A DNA stretch of 64,000 bases. Origin: Talinum fruticosum. Lineage: Eukaryota; Streptophyta; Magnoliopsida; Caryophyllales; Talinaceae. Below, piece by piece: positions 48,325-60,915 of the stretch. Both the position numbers and the translations under genes were made by a program. The notes below the pieces were generated by a model, which saw only the letters and a list, made by a program, of their open reading frames with translations, made no database searches and had not been told where the DNA came from. The first letter of the stretch is position 1. Each line of letters starts with the position of its first letter. Location of the stretch: contig JAITYX010000016.1 in the NCBI GenBank assembly GCA_021018815.1, forward strand, positions 7,641,001 to 7,705,000, read 5' to 3'.

Positions 48325-50511
48325 TCAATGACAATAATGGACAAACCAACAATGACTTTGTGGTCCTATGCATTCTTCATCTTCAGCCCTGCTGTGAATC
48401 CACCATAGAAGATTTGATAGCGAGTTGCCATCATCGAACCCCTTCAAGTTTCTGATCTTCTCCAAGGCACTGTCTTTTTCATACATTCCTTCAAGGGCAT
48501 AAACAAAACCCTTCCAACCTTCTCCTACTCCGACCCTCCCCAGAGCAGGCATTGTCCAGTTCACAAGATCTCTGACAAACCCGACATCAGGAAACAGGAC
48601 CTCAGTAATGGGTGACAATGGAAGGACCTGAATCCCGAGCCTACACTCTCTCCAATCAGGTGGAGCAAACCAAAGTCCGCTGTCCCTCTTGTTAGCCCAT
48701 AGAACACCCACCACCTTGTTTGCCCGGCTAAACTCATCTTCATACATGCCCTCCCCTTCTCTGACATGCCACCATGTTTGAGCTGCTAGCATCTCCATTG
48801 CTGCAAGAGTCGAACCAGTAGCAACCAGATGGGTATCTCCATAAGCCAATCCCATCAATGCTGCTGAATAGTATGCATTCACAGCCTCACTTGTACTCTC
48901 TTGGTTCCTCCCATCAGCAAATTCTGTCAACCCACCTGCCCATGAGTGCAATTTATACAGATCGAAGCATCTCAATCGAGTATAATTCGAGTTTGTCCGC
49001 TTGCCCAAGTTCATGAAATCGGCCATGAGTGAATATGCCTGAGCCCTATACTTCCTTCCCCAGGCAGGGTCAATCTTAGCAAGGACAGCAATTGCGTAAA
49101 GGAAGTAACCCAAATGGTAATGGTGATCATTATAGATTCCAAACCCAAAATCAGCTCCTGAATCTACTGACCCTTGTTTTGTCACAATTCCACCCCATTT
49201 CCTATCATACAAAAACCCATTTCCATTGAAGCTCCCATCTAACCAGGGCTCGATCGTGTCCTTCAAGAACTTCCTAACCACAGGAATTGCATCAAGGTAA
49301 CCCACCTCTTCTGCAATCAAGGCCATCCTCGCAGCTCGGGCGATCAGCTTCCCATAAAAATATGATGAAGTAGTTGAAATCGAACTCGCATCCAATGCCT
49401 CAATATCCTTGCAAAGAGCTGAAATAACCTCAGCACAAGATTCTTCTCTAATGCCCCTAATTGAGTGCCAAGTTATTGAAACTGGATGAATATTCAATGT
49501 CCATCTACTCCCAACAACACCGACAAGATCCCCATCAATGCTCTTGTACTTTAAATCATCTAAAATGGTGACACCAAAATTCCCATAATCAGATGATAAC
49601 AGCTTGAGATGCAAAGGATGAGCAAGCATTAACAAATCCCCCATCCTCTGTTTTCCCATCTATACTCCACACCAAATGGCTTTGTAAACACAGCTTCACC
49701 CGAAACCGGATAGCAACAGCTAAACCTATCAAGAGCACACTCATATTTCGGGTCCGAAGCGGGCAAAACCGCCAAACGAATAATACCCAGAAACGAATCC
49801 GAAGTGATTGTTGAGATGTCATGCGTCAATTTAATCGGAGAAGAGGAATAGATGACCCAGGTTTGATTGTTATTGAGCTTGATTACATACTTGGTATTTG
49901 TAACATTGGAAGAAAGCGAAAGAATCGCATGGATTGTTGAGATTGAAAGGCAAGTACCTCGAGAAACAGAGCAAGTGAGAAAAGGGCTCCCTCTAACTAG
50001 GAAAAACTGGAGATATGAAGAAGGGAAATCCACGGTGACGCTAAGATCACTAAAGGAAGAGATTATGTGGGGTCTTCGCAATCCTCGGTCGTCGCTATTC
50101 GTCGCAGAAATGGTGAAATCTGGGTTGAACACCTGGTAAATGAAGGAGGAGTTGGCGAAGCGCATTGGGTAAGAGATAGAGAGGGAGGAGGGAGAAAGGC
50201 GGATGTGGTAGGGGTGTATATACTCGGGCTGGTCGCCATTTTTGAGGATGAAGTTTTGGAAGAAGGAATTCGTAGGGAGAGGGGAGGAAAGAAGCTCGGG
50301 GAGAAAAACACAGAAGGGTCAGGAAGTACTTGAGATTCGGCTTCTGGAAAGAGAAATGGGAAAGCTCTTCTCTTCTTTGGCGGCTCCATCGGTGGCTCCT
50401 CCGGCGGCGGCGGCGGCGGCGGTGATGGGGGTCTGTATGATGGCCTAGGAGGTTTCTTGAAGGGTTTTGCGACTAGAGAGGTTACCCTTCTTGTGAGCTT
50501 TTAAGCACCAT
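48325..50511 (-). CDS. GH81 endo-1,3-beta-glucanase, single exon, three apparent frameshifts
   Basis: GH81 enzymes cleave beta-1,3-glucan (callose or fungal wall). The start is ATG 50509-50511, MVLK, continuing KLTRRVTSLVAKPFKKPPRP after repair, then a poly-Pro stretch coded by six CCG units. Next PFLFPEAESQVLPDPSVFFS, NSFFQNFILKNGDQPEYIHP, FANSSFIYQVFNPDFTISA, ISSFSDLSVTVDFPSS and FFLVRGSPFLT, all standard for plant GH81. The catalytic region has FGFGIYNDHHYHLGYFLYA (Asp about 462) and DGRNQESTSEAVNAYYSA (Glu about 538-541). The C-terminus NLLWWIHSRAE is near-complete. One-base losses lie at 50499-50502 (A run), 50288-50290 (T run) and 49638-49642 (five G instead of six, GWG to DLLMLAHPLHL). 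Repaired length about 728 residues, close to the family norm. No clear secretion signal; the N-terminus is basic, as in other plant members. Confidence 0.92.
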
Positions 50512-51697
50512 AATAAATTCTGGGTTAATATTTGATATATAATTAACAATGATTAAAAATGTAATTTGCCTTTGGAGCTAAGAGAGGGATTTGTTGGAAT
50601 TTGATCGATAGATAAGAGGGGAAAATTTTGTCAAACTGTTGACAGAGAGACAGAATGAAGAATGATTTGACAGTGGGATGAACAAGCAGTAGAAGCAACT
50701 CAGAAGGAAGATTTGATTCAAAGGAATTATAATGATATTTGAAGAATGAGGGGTTTTTTAATCCAAAGGGATGACGCCAAGGTATTCTTTCAATGTGATG
50801 GTGTCAAGCAAGCATGAAGAAAGCCAGGTATACCTTGGAAGTGAGGTCAGGTCAAGAATTTAATTATGGGTAAATTAAAAGAAGGCTTTATATGAATTTT
50901 TATATGACATAATTCCACTACTTCTTTAAGCATTGAAATTAAGATCGGCAAAAATTTAGGTCAGAGCTTTTTAGGTCTGACAAATCTACAATGTAAAATT
51001 TGAACGAAATATTGTTTGTACCGACTTTTGTTTCATATTGCACAAATCGTACATGTTTAAATTTATATTTGGATAATAACATAGAAAACTTTTGTTTTAT
51101 ATTTGAAATTTGGAGGAAATCTATTCCATGTTGGACAAATTTAGTTAATCAAATGGGAGAAAATTTGTCTAACAAGCTGATTATGGTGGACACATAATTC
51201 AAGAGAATATCATCCCTAGACCTGTAAACCATCTATAATTAGAAGCTCCCTAATTAATGCAGAATTTATTGCTTTAGCAAAATTATGCATTGATAATGGT
51301 CATGAACTTGAAGTAGAATTGAGTCTTCCTCCTCACAATCCTCGACTGATTCGATGGATCCAACTCGAAGGTATAGCCCCCAGTCCTCTCCTCTTCATCA
51401 CCCTCCCCCTACATGACGACCCCCTTGATCTGATTTGCATGTACATCACATTCAAAATATATGTACACCCGTAATGCCTTTTCCAACACGAATAATTCTT
51501 CCAACTTGCACTAAACTTTAATGTGTTTATAATGTCAAGAGTTACATATAATTTGTTTAGTGCCAAGGTTACTTTTTATTCTATAGATTTTTTACTTAAG
51601 TTCACTTCATACGGACTTCCAACCTATTTCTAAGAATTTTACGATGAAATATATTTGACTTGGAGAATTTCTATTTCTAAGATTTCTAAAAGCTATT
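50512..51697. other. Intergenic, upstream of GH81
   Basis: Promoter and leader region of the GH81 gene (to about 50900), then AT-rich sequence. A stretch at 51240-51500 has open frames but nothing I recognise; it may be more of the LINE relic that follows. Confidence 0.5.
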
Positions 51698-52005
51698 TTG
51701 TTTGGATTGACCAAAGATTCAGAAGTAGGGTACCGGGTCGTGGTGATCAAAAGTGATGTGCTCAACCTAATCACAAAACTGCTCTATGATAAAAGAGATT
51801 GCGCTTCTATTGATCTCATCTTGAAAAACATTAGGAGCATAGTTAGTCACTTTCATTCATTATACTTGCTTGCCACGTTAAAAGAAGGGGCAACACAATC
51901 ATGCATTTGATGGCAAGACGATGTCCTGATAATGAACTCGAACAGTTATACTGTGAGAACTTTTCCCAAAGAATCGTTGTCAGCGAAGAACTTAATTTAA
52001 TTCAA
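51698..52005 (+). pseudogene. LINE-type RNase H relic
   Basis: The frame reads GYRVVVIKSDVLNLITKLL then DLILKNIRSIVSHFHS, matching the E.SD....I and L..I..L pattern of plant RVT_3 RNase H domains. At the GGGG near 51886 the frame changes by one base and continues GNTIMHLMARRCPDNELEQL, the usual REGN..AH.LA.. motif. There is no upstream catalytic core. A dead fragment. Confidence 0.7.
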
Positions 52006-52697
52006 TAACCCATTCTTCTATCCGTTTAAAAAACCCTTCTATTTCTAAAAGCATGTTAAAATGATCAACTTCCATTAGCAGGGCCGGCTATCGATATTGA
52101 TTTTTGCTGTTGTGAACTTTTCACCGTCAAAGAGGCGCATTATATTGGTATCGAGGCCAATTTCTTTGAGTAAATACAGGGGCCACGCCAGGGACCTACT
52201 ATGTCGTCTATGCAGCAGTCCTAACTTAACAGGAGAGGGTGATGAACAGCAAGATAGAGGGCTAACAGCCGTGAACTTCACGTGGCGTGGGATGTCACAA
52301 GGACGTGGAGTTGTCACATTGCGGGCTAATACTCTTTGCCTGGGGAGGATTCCATGTCTCATAGGTCCCAAGGGCATCAAGTTTTTCAAGTATCGTAGTA
52401 GTCTACAGTGTGGTCCAAGACAGTAACGTGAATTTTTCCAACATCAAGGTCCCACGAAATCAAGTTAATAAGGTTTCACATTCACAAACCTAACAATGAA
52501 CCCCTCCATTTGTATTATATGATGACAAGTAACGGACTCGATATTGAACTTCCTGTTTTTTGATGGACGATAGCTGTTTTATTATCTGGTCGAATAAGTT
52601 CAATTCCTGCAATGGACAAATATTTAAATTTTAAACTCAAATACGCCTTCAGTATCGGTCTCGACATACCTTACATTAAATTTCCTTAAAGAACTCA

Positions 52698-52745
<48 letters not shown>
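52698..52745. repeat. (AAT)16 microsatellite
   Basis: Uninterrupted AAT units. Confidence 0.96.
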
Positions 52746-53387
52746 TAAGAAGAAGCTGAACAGAAGGTGGTGATATTGACCCTCCACCGGCTTGGAGTTA
52801 ATCATGTGTAGGTGGAGCAACACCCTGCCACCTCCTCGTAGCTTGAGAATATGATTATTAGTTATAATTGAGTTTAGTTTGGTACACTAATCCTCATATT
52901 TAATGATAATTTTAGACTTCCATTTTGGACAAAACATTGATTAGCAAGGTAACACACATTCCACTTTGCCAGCTTAAGCAACCTCACAGCACAATCTGTG
53001 AAACTTTAAGATTACTTCTTCTCATTAATCTCCTCATTTACTGGCTAATCATAAGCGTAAGCACCTCATTAATTCTATTTGAAGCTATCCGTAATTAGTT
53101 TACTTTTTTAGATAAACTTATTCTTTATTATGACCTAATTAATTAAAAAATCTTGAGTCTCAATATGAGTACTGAACAGCCCGATATAATAGTTCACCTC
53201 TGAAATTATTTCATGAAAGTGTTAATATGTTCAAGTCTTGATTGTACATTTTTAAGTAAATCAATGAAAATTGCAGAAGTAGTTATAGTTTAAAAGTGAC
53301 ATAAAATAGGCAAAATTATAAACCTAAATTGGTTCATATAATTCATCCTAAATAGGCTTTCTCAAATCTTTTTAAAAAGAAAACAAA

Positions 53388-53520
53388 CATTGGAAGAATT
53401 ATATGCCGTATCATTGTACAAGTTAAGTTCGACTCTAACGGTCTGTTCGAAAAAACATTGGAAGAATTATGTGCTATATTACTCTACGAGTTAAAGTCGA
53501 CTCTAACGGTCTGTTCGGAA
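53388..53520. repeat. Tandem duplication, two units of about 67 bp
   Basis: ACATTGGAAGAATTATATGC recurs at 53455 as ACATTGGAAGAATTATGTGC, each unit ending CGACTCTAACGGTCTGTTCG. The units differ at several positions, so the duplication is not recent. Confidence 0.85.
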
Positions 53521-54101
53521 TTGTTGTTAAATCGGTGGTTATATTTTTTATTGATGAAATGAACATGAGTGAAATTGAAATAATTAACTCGTTATAATCA
53601 GTTATGAATTGAAATAATTAGTGGTTATATGTGAAATAAGATGAAATGGGTTGAAAAGGATAGAAATAATTAATTATTGTAACTTAAATGAGTTAAAAAA
53701 TATTATAAATATTTAAAAAATATTATAAATATCAATATAAATGTCACTTCGAATGGCAATAAAATTAAGTAGAAAAAATATATATTCGAAAACAGTTAGA
53801 TGCAATGTACTTTAGTGGGACCCATGGGGAAAGGGAATTTCTTAGAAGTTGGGCTCCACAGGAGTCCAACCACACAACAAGAATTAACGGATCACAACTA
53901 GAAAACGCGGGGAATCCCTAAACCAATCAACCAAACTCTCTCTCTCTCTCTCAATTTTTTGAACCACAAAATTATCAGAAATGAACTTTCCATTGTCAAC
54001 TCCTCCAAGCTTCTACTTTCCACAATTTCACAACTGGCCTTCATTTCTTTTTTCTTTTTTTTTATAAAAAAATCGCCCAGTTGACTCCAATTATTCCTCT
54101 G

Positions 54102-54109
54102 TATATATA
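54102..54109 (+). promoter_or_regulatory. TATA box of PADRE gene 2
   Basis: TATATATA in CCTCTGTATATATACACCC, about 120 bases before the ATG at 54230. Confidence 0.65.
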
Positions 54110-54229
54110 CACCCTACCAAATCTCCCTCCCCATCAAATTTCCATTTCCATTTCCATTCCATTCTCTGTTCTCCCGTCACAATCCTCCACGAAATTTCCA
54201 CCCCATTACCCAATTTTCCCAGAAAAATC

Positions 54230-54721
54230 ATGGGCAACTACGCTTCCTGTGCACTGGCCGGAGCAAACGGAAAACAGAGCAAGGCGGCAAAAGTCATCTT
54301 CCCCTCCGGAGAGATCAAAATTTTCCGGCAACCCACCAAAGCGGCCGAGCTTATGCTCGAAATCCCCAACTTCTTCCTCGTGAATTCTCAATCTATGCAA
54401 ATCGGGCGGCGGTTTTCGGCTCTCAACGCCGACGAGGATCTCGAGATCGCCAATGTCTACGTCATGATTCCGATGAAGAAGGTGAACTCGTGCGTCACCG
54501 CCGCTGACATGGCTTCCATATTCCTCGCCGCCAACCGCGGTATCTCCGGGAAGGGGAAGGTGGTTCCGGCGAGCTTCGGGGAGTCGGAGTCAGAGTCGGA
54601 ATCGGCAGCGCGTGAAGTGGGAGCGTGCGGGGTGGAGTTTCAGCAGCGGCGGTCGTCGTTTTCACGGTCGAAGAAGCCATTGCTTGAGACCATTGCAGAA
54701 GAGCCGGTGGGTGTGTGCTAA
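54230..54721 (+). CDS. PADRE (DUF4228) domain protein 2, intact
   Basis: 163 residues in one uninterrupted frame. The N-terminus MGNYASCALAGANGKQ again suits N-myristoylation and S-acylation. The core reads AAKVIFPSGEIKIFRQPTKA, EIPNFFLVNSQSMQIGRRFS, ADEDLEIANVYVMIPMKKV and VTAADMASIFLAANR. A Ser/Glu linker (SESESESAAREV) precedes the conserved tail RSKKPLLETIAEE. Paralogue of the gene at 47353 in the same orientation about 6.9 kb away, with the GH81 gene between them, so a local duplication is likely. The coding part is much more GC-rich than its flanks. No function beyond the family's stress and defence association can be given. Confidence 0.94.
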   Translation: MGNYASCALAGANGKQSKAAKVIFPSGEIKIFRQPTKAAELMLEIPNFFLVNSQSMQIGRRFSALNADEDLEIANVYVMIPMKKVNSCVTAADMASIFLAANRGISGKGKVVPASFGESESESESAAREVGACGVEFQQRRSSFSRSKKPLLETIAEEPVGVC

Positions 54722-56296
54722 AGGTGAGAGATAATTTCAAGAAAAAGGAAAAAATAGAGGGTATTTTTCTGGACTGGAACTAGAAGATGAAGATCCCTTG
54801 AAGCTCTCTTTTTTTATTTTTAAGCTATAAGAGAGAGAGAGGCGTTTGAATTATTGGCCTTGGTGGGTTTTTTTTTTTTTTTTCTGGGAGCAGAATTTAC
54901 TACAAAGTGTATTATAAGTAGGGGTTTTTTCTTTTTCTTTTCTGTTGTGAATATAATTTTTGTATGTGGGTAAGTAATTACCACATATTCACCTCATATA
55001 TTCACCTTTGGAAGTTTGGAACTTGAAAAAAAAATTAAATCAAATAGCTGAATTTGAATTTCCTTTCAATATTTATGTCTCTCCAAATTGTTGTTGCTTC
55101 AATTCTGTACCGGTAATGCATTATGTCCATTGATGTTTGGTTTGGGTACTACTTTGTATTACAATGAGGAAACAACTCGAATCAGGATTGATTCGGGTTG
55201 GATCAACTAGAAAAGTTTTAGGTAAATTGGATTAACATAATTTGAGAATCCATTGAAATATATGTTTGAGTCATTCAGTTGGAATTTACTTTAGATTAAG
55301 TCAACTATCATACTGTGAGAGTTGTTACTACAGACCAAATTAAATTGAACAACTAAAAGACATGGTGTAAACTTAATAATTAATTATATTATCTTCTATA
55401 TTTTTAAAAAGTTTTAACATAATTTATAATCAATTGTTAAAATTAAATAAACTTGAAAAGTGGTATGATATTATAATATGATAGAAGGCCAAATTAAGTA
55501 AAACAATTGGACAAAATTATATAATAGTAACTTCTTTTTTGTGGTCGACTTAATTTAACGAGACCCTATTTCAGTAGACCACAAGAAGCCCAAGAGAAAA
55601 TATGATACCAAAATTTAGGTCAAAACCCTAACCTACTAAAGGACATACATTCCTCATACAAAGATAAAGTGCTTTCATCTAAGGTCGAATTTAGACGGAG
55701 GGGTTCAACTAAAGGAGGCAATGACCATCATGTTGTAACCTCATTGATATGCTACGCAAATAACTGGTGTTTCTTCGAAAATCAAAACTAAACATTTGAT
55801 TTCCAATCAAATATCATATATGCATTGATTTCTAATAATAAGTGGTAACTCAATATTTAGATGACTACTCAAATTTTTATTTTTTGTTTTATAAAGAAAG
55901 AATGCATCTCCTTGACTCCATGTCAACCAACTTTCAAAAAAAAAGTTGCAACCTAGAATGGGTAAGAAATTTCATCCTTAACTGGCATAACACGGCCGTG
56001 GACTGGTAGATCAAAGTCATTAGAGCATATTGCTTGACATATAGTCATGTCTTATTTATGACAGAAATTGAATATTCATGTCTGATTTTTGCTTCGAAGC
56101 AATATCTGGTTGGTCCACTATATACATTGAACCCAAACCAACATAATGGTGATAATAATTGCAAAGAACAAGGCTGGCCTTGGCTGTTGGAAATCTCTTT
56201 GTGAGTTTGGATTAGCATGTATTTTTTTAATTATATATTGTTCAAGAGCTTGGCTGTTAGACATGGAAATCAGATAATGGCATGTGAATATTATCC

Positions 56297-56371
<75 letters not shown>

Positions 56372-57638
56372 ATCGATGAAAGGATATAAATATCTTTTAG
56401 TAAGAGGTGAAGGCTAATAATCACTAAGCATAATCATCGATAACTGTTAGCTACTAATTATAGTCGTTGAAAACTGAATCATTAAAAAATATTAATAATC
56501 ACTAACTACTAATCGTAACCGCTGATAACTACCCACCACTAAAACGAAAAGACCTATAGTTTTCAAACTTAGGACCTTAGTTGGGAAGTACTGAGATGAT
56601 TATTTGAGAATTAGCTCTGTATCTAATAATTGATAGTTTTTAGCAATGACAAATTTTGATCTAAAATTTAGATTTAAGCTCCTTTGTAATCTTGTCCTAT
56701 TGGATGGTTCAGTTTTTCGATTCAAATCGTTGAAGAAAAATCTACTTCCTCAACCGGTTTCAAAGTGGAAAATCTTTTCCTTTACTTGAGGAAAAATTCA
56801 ATTTCCTTGAAAAATAAATTTCTTTTTGTACCAAACAATGATAAATTATTCTCATTTTCCAAAACAAATACTCTTTGTCAAGTTTACGTGAAGTTTCCTA
56901 ATCATCTTTGTCAAGCCTAATGCTCTTGATTAGGGATTCAAAATTTATGGGAGAGAAAAGTGAAAGAAATGCTTTAGCAGGAACCAGGGATTTAGATTTA
57001 TGAACAAAAGCATAAAAACCATGTAGCTGTGGAGACAGTCTCTTGACCACAACCCACTCTAGCACCATCAAGCTCTGAACTACAACAAATATAATTAAAG
57101 TAGATATCAGCAAAACCCGTGCATAAAAACTGTGTAACAATGATATTTGCAGAGGTGAGACTGCCTAAATTTGACTATTTTCAGACCCCGAGCATGTGAG
57201 ACCCATATTAGGAATTGTTATTGTAAATATAATTGGAGTGGAGTCAAACCAGCAGATCAGCACAATGTATCAAATGAGATCTTTGCCACAAGAAAACGTA
57301 ATATCAGTGGTATAAGACCATGAAACAAGAGCTTTAATCAATACTCATCACTGCTATGCCCAACTAATGATCAAAAAACAAAAACAATACTCATCGCTGG
57401 AACAGTCTAGGGCTCTTGTAATTTCTTTGAATGGACCCCATCACAAAAACCCAAGGAAAGGAATTTTCAATAGCAGAAGCATGACACGATAGAGCTGTTT
57501 CTCTTTCAGTAGGGAAAATGTGACGAAGAATTTATTATAAACCCCAAAAAAAAAAAACAGAACATTACTCTTTTAATCTAAAACGTCCAAGAGTAACCAA
57601 TCAGCAATCCTGAAATGACGGGAGACTGCATTACTCTT
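54722..57638. other. Intergenic, AT-rich
   Basis: Contains the PADRE gene 2 3' untranslated region and a long (TA)n tract (56300-56367). Other short open frames (for example 56898-57140, minus) match nothing known. The end overlaps the 3' untranslated region of the endosulfine gene. Confidence 0.55.
56300..56367. repeat. (TA)n microsatellite, about 33 units
   Basis: Uninterrupted TA for about 67 bases. Confidence 0.97.
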
Positions 57639-59410
57639 TCATTCATTAGCAGTTGCTTCATCCGATGGCGCACTTCCTCCATCTGTGTAGAGCACAGAAG
57701 ACAGCAAAATTCAACTCAGCAACGGAATTTTTTTGGAATAGAAAGAGGATGGGTTTTGAGCCTGATATTTACCTTCACCGTCTGATGGAGCATACGGAGA
57801 TTTTCGGTACCGAGTTTGTTGTTGAGTGGGCTGAAAATAATAACCGACAGTGAGAAAATTGGATCAAGTTTGTTCAGAACATATGCCTGAACTAAAAAGT
57901 TTAGGAAGCTGGTTAAAGCATGCACTTAACATAACTGCAACACCTCCCGATTCCCAATCAAGTCACCGTATAAACACAAGTAGTAACTCCAATCCCAACT
58001 TAAAATAAAGAATGCAGTCATAACTAGGTTGGGTGGGAAACTTTCCAGGGCTACTTGCAATTGGTGTATTTGTTTGCAAGTGTAAGATTGTCTATATTTG
58101 GATCTTTTAAACCCCATTTAAGGTGGGACACACACTCAGTGGTAGCATTGTACTTCCCCACAATTTAGTTCATCAATGAATAGCAAATAATAAAATCTTT
58201 TCCATAAGTTTGAGCAAAAATACACTATGCAAAGGATGATTAAGTCAAAGGGGCAGCAGTTGAAGAAAGCAGCAACAACCAACAGTAATACCACCGCTCA
58301 ATGTGGATGGATCCCATCTAGTCAAGATGAACAAATCAAACGGCCAACCTACCGAGACTAGCAGAGAGGGTTCTTGGGAAATTTGGATTAGCATGCTGTG
58401 GATAGATGCACACAAACATAGTACTACAGAAGTTGTGTAGGATCCCAACTTAGTCATGAGAACTTTCTATGCTTTGATAGAATAGGTTTACTAAAGCAAA
58501 TGGCAAGAAAGCAGGTCCATTAACAGTTGACCATGATGGTAATATCCAAAGGACAAAACCGAATTAATAAGATGTTTTCTTTTCGGTTTAGACAAGAGAA
58601 CGATGAGATCTGCATCCGTTCAGGGTTCAAATTTAGATCAAAACATAAATCAGCAACTACTGCATACAACCTTGAATCACAAAATGTCCAATGCCAAAAG
58701 TTGCTCAGCTAGATCCTAGATCATGGATGTGGAACAGGAAAGAATGCACTCTGGAAAGTGACGGAGTTGAACAAATACCTGCAGCTTAGGCCGAAGTGCC
58801 TCAAGTGGTCCCTTAGGCTTCTCTACACCTTGCTGTTTTTTTGCAAGATAGTGAAATTCATTAGAGGTATTTTATGGGGACAAGATTCCCTTTCTCCCAT
58901 TTTGCAAAACCGAAACCAAAACAGCCATGGATTATGAGGGATTTAGGGTGCAGTAAAATACCTTTCCTAGCGCCCAATCGGCAGAATCGAAATAAGCCCT
59001 TTCATGATCCTGGTATGAAAATCACAGAGGGTTAGTGGATCTGGTAATCGATCACATTTGGTAATTTAGGCAGATTCATCTTCTGAGGGCATAAAACATC
59101 TGGACTTTAACTTCACATCAAACCCAGAAACTGAATTAACTTAAAAAGCTCAATAACAAAAGAGATGGATTCACAATGAGGCTGTATACCTTGGAGATAA
59201 GAGGTGGTTTTTGGGCATAATCCCGCCATATTTTTCTTAACAACTGCTTCCTACAATTGATAATAAACCCAAATAAAAACTAGAATTAAACATCAAAACC
59301 CCATTTTCTAAAACCTGATAGAACTGGAGAGAGAAGTGAACCTCCTCTTCCGGTGATGGCATCGGCTTTGCAGCCTCTTCTGGGTTCTTGATTTCTTCTG
59401 CTGCTGACAT
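57639..59410 (-). CDS. Endosulfine/ARPP19-family protein, six coding exons
   Basis: In animals and yeast, phosphorylated ENSA/ARPP19/Igo inhibits PP2A-B55. The plant proteins are conserved but less studied. Exons: 59342-59410, 59190-59250, 58962-59009, 58779-58832, 57773-57830, 57639-57682. Start MSAAEEIKNPEEAAKPMPS; then KKYGGIMPKK, PPLISK, DHERAYFDSADWALGK, QGVEKPKGPLEALRPKLQ, PTQQQTRYRKSPYAPSDGE and an acidic end ATANE; 111 residues. FDSADW is the plant version of the animal FDSGDY core around the Greatwall phospho-serine. Exon 2 needs two single-A additions (T runs on the plus strand at 59208-59212 and 59231-59235); its 61 bases then become 63 and both junctions fit. A 5' untranslated exon probably ends at about 59750 (AAGCAG|GTACC) and joins at 59446. 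Confidence 0.92.
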
Positions 59411-59445
59411 ATTGATCTCACTCAAAAACTTCTGAGATCGCCAAC

Positions 59446-59750
59446 TGCAAAATTGGGAATTTTAATCAACCAAATCTTTATCTTCTCAATCTAATCACTT
59501 GGCCAAAAATTGAAACAACAAGAATCAAACGATAAACTCCCCAAGATGGATCAATCCCGTATGAACCTCAAAATGACAAAATCACGGAAGAATGAAAGAA
59601 TGGATCAAAACCCAAGACCCAAACCCTAACCTACTCGGAGTAGAAACCCCAAACTAAAAGTGTTGTCAAAAATGAAAGCTCGTGATTTGAGATGAGAACC
59701 GCAATAAAGAAGAAAAGGGCAATCCAAATCTGATAGGAAAATGAAGGTAC
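59446..59750 (-). other. Probable 5' untranslated intron of the endosulfine gene
   Basis: Donor GAAGCAG|GTACCTTC near 59750 and acceptor TTTTGCAG|TTGGCG near 59446, 36 bases before the ATG at 59410. Confidence 0.5.
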
Positions 59751-59829
59751 CTGCTTCAAATTCAATGGTGTAGTTTACCGACAGCCCTCTCGCCCTCTCG
59801 CCCTCTCTATCCACGATTCCCCTCCTCCC

Positions 59830-60915
59830 CTTTGTAAAACCTCTCTGTGTTCTAACTTCTCGTTTTTTGTTTTTTTTTTTTTTAAGGGCACTATGCCCCA
59901 CTATCTATCACTAGCACTTCAATTATTTTAATTTTCTTCTTACAAGAAGTCAAGATTGAGATTTGTCTCAATCCTCAGATCCGCACTAAGGTTCAAATGA
60001 GACCGTTCCAATTAGACATATATTCATATTTATGTTGAATTATTTAATAGTTGAATTACTTTTATATTAAAAATAAAATTTAAATTTAAATATATTTACA
60101 TACTAAAAATAAGATATTTTTACTAAATAGTCGATTCAGGTTGAAATCGGTACTATTCATATTAAATTTGAGTTTCTATCAATCGTTTTTGTTCGGATTT
60201 GTATGATGTTACATATCGTGTTCGTACAAACTTTTTGTCTTTAATACAAGTTATTTTATTTGGATGCAAGAGAATCACTTTAATGGATTGAGAATTTGTA
60301 ATTACGTTTAAATTGATGAATGGTTTGATTAAATAGTACGTACTAATATTGATAAAACATTTGAAAGTTATTAGCAAAGACTGAGATTTGAAATTTATGT
60401 ACATTGTGTCTATGCTGGCCTATTCACTAAAAAAGAAAAATGAGCTCATATTAAGTCACATCATTTTTTACAATTTTTGTTTTGGTTGACCAAGTGTATA
60501 ATCCTTAACGTCAAATGAACAACATATCCCCTAATCATATCAATGATCCAAAAATCACAATAGAAACCTTTGAATGGTACTCAATATTAAAGATTTATCA
60601 TTGTCCAACCACTGTAAAATTAGATTAACTCATCTTCGTAAAAGCCCTAATGTCATCAAACATGAATATGCATTTACAGGAAATATTATTGGAAATACTG
60701 CATACCCTTCTGGACTGCAACTAGTTACAAATTACAATAAATTGAAAATATTTCCACCAACACAATAATAAATCAAAAGTAATAACCCTTGGAAACACTA
60801 AAAAATCCACTAGAAATAAGGCGACATCCACATCATTGATCATCATTTTTGTCTATATACTCTAATTTTACTGTCCTTGAATGCTGTGGTAATTAATTTG
60901 TACCCTGTAAATTAA
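59830..60915. other. Intergenic
   Basis: Promoter side of the endosulfine gene (a T14-type run at about 59867-59883), AT-rich middle, then 3' untranslated region of the transporter. Short open frames at 60162-60768 are unsupported. Confidence 0.6.

Larger units (their letters stand above)
52006..54101. other. Intergenic, repeats and promoter of PADRE gene 2
   Basis: A less AT-rich patch at 52075-52430 is open on both strands (104 and 109 codons) without recognisable homology. (AAT)16 lies at 52698-52745 and a 67-bp tandem duplication at 53388-53520. A CT-rich tract at 53936-53952 precedes the PADRE promoter. Confidence 0.55.
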
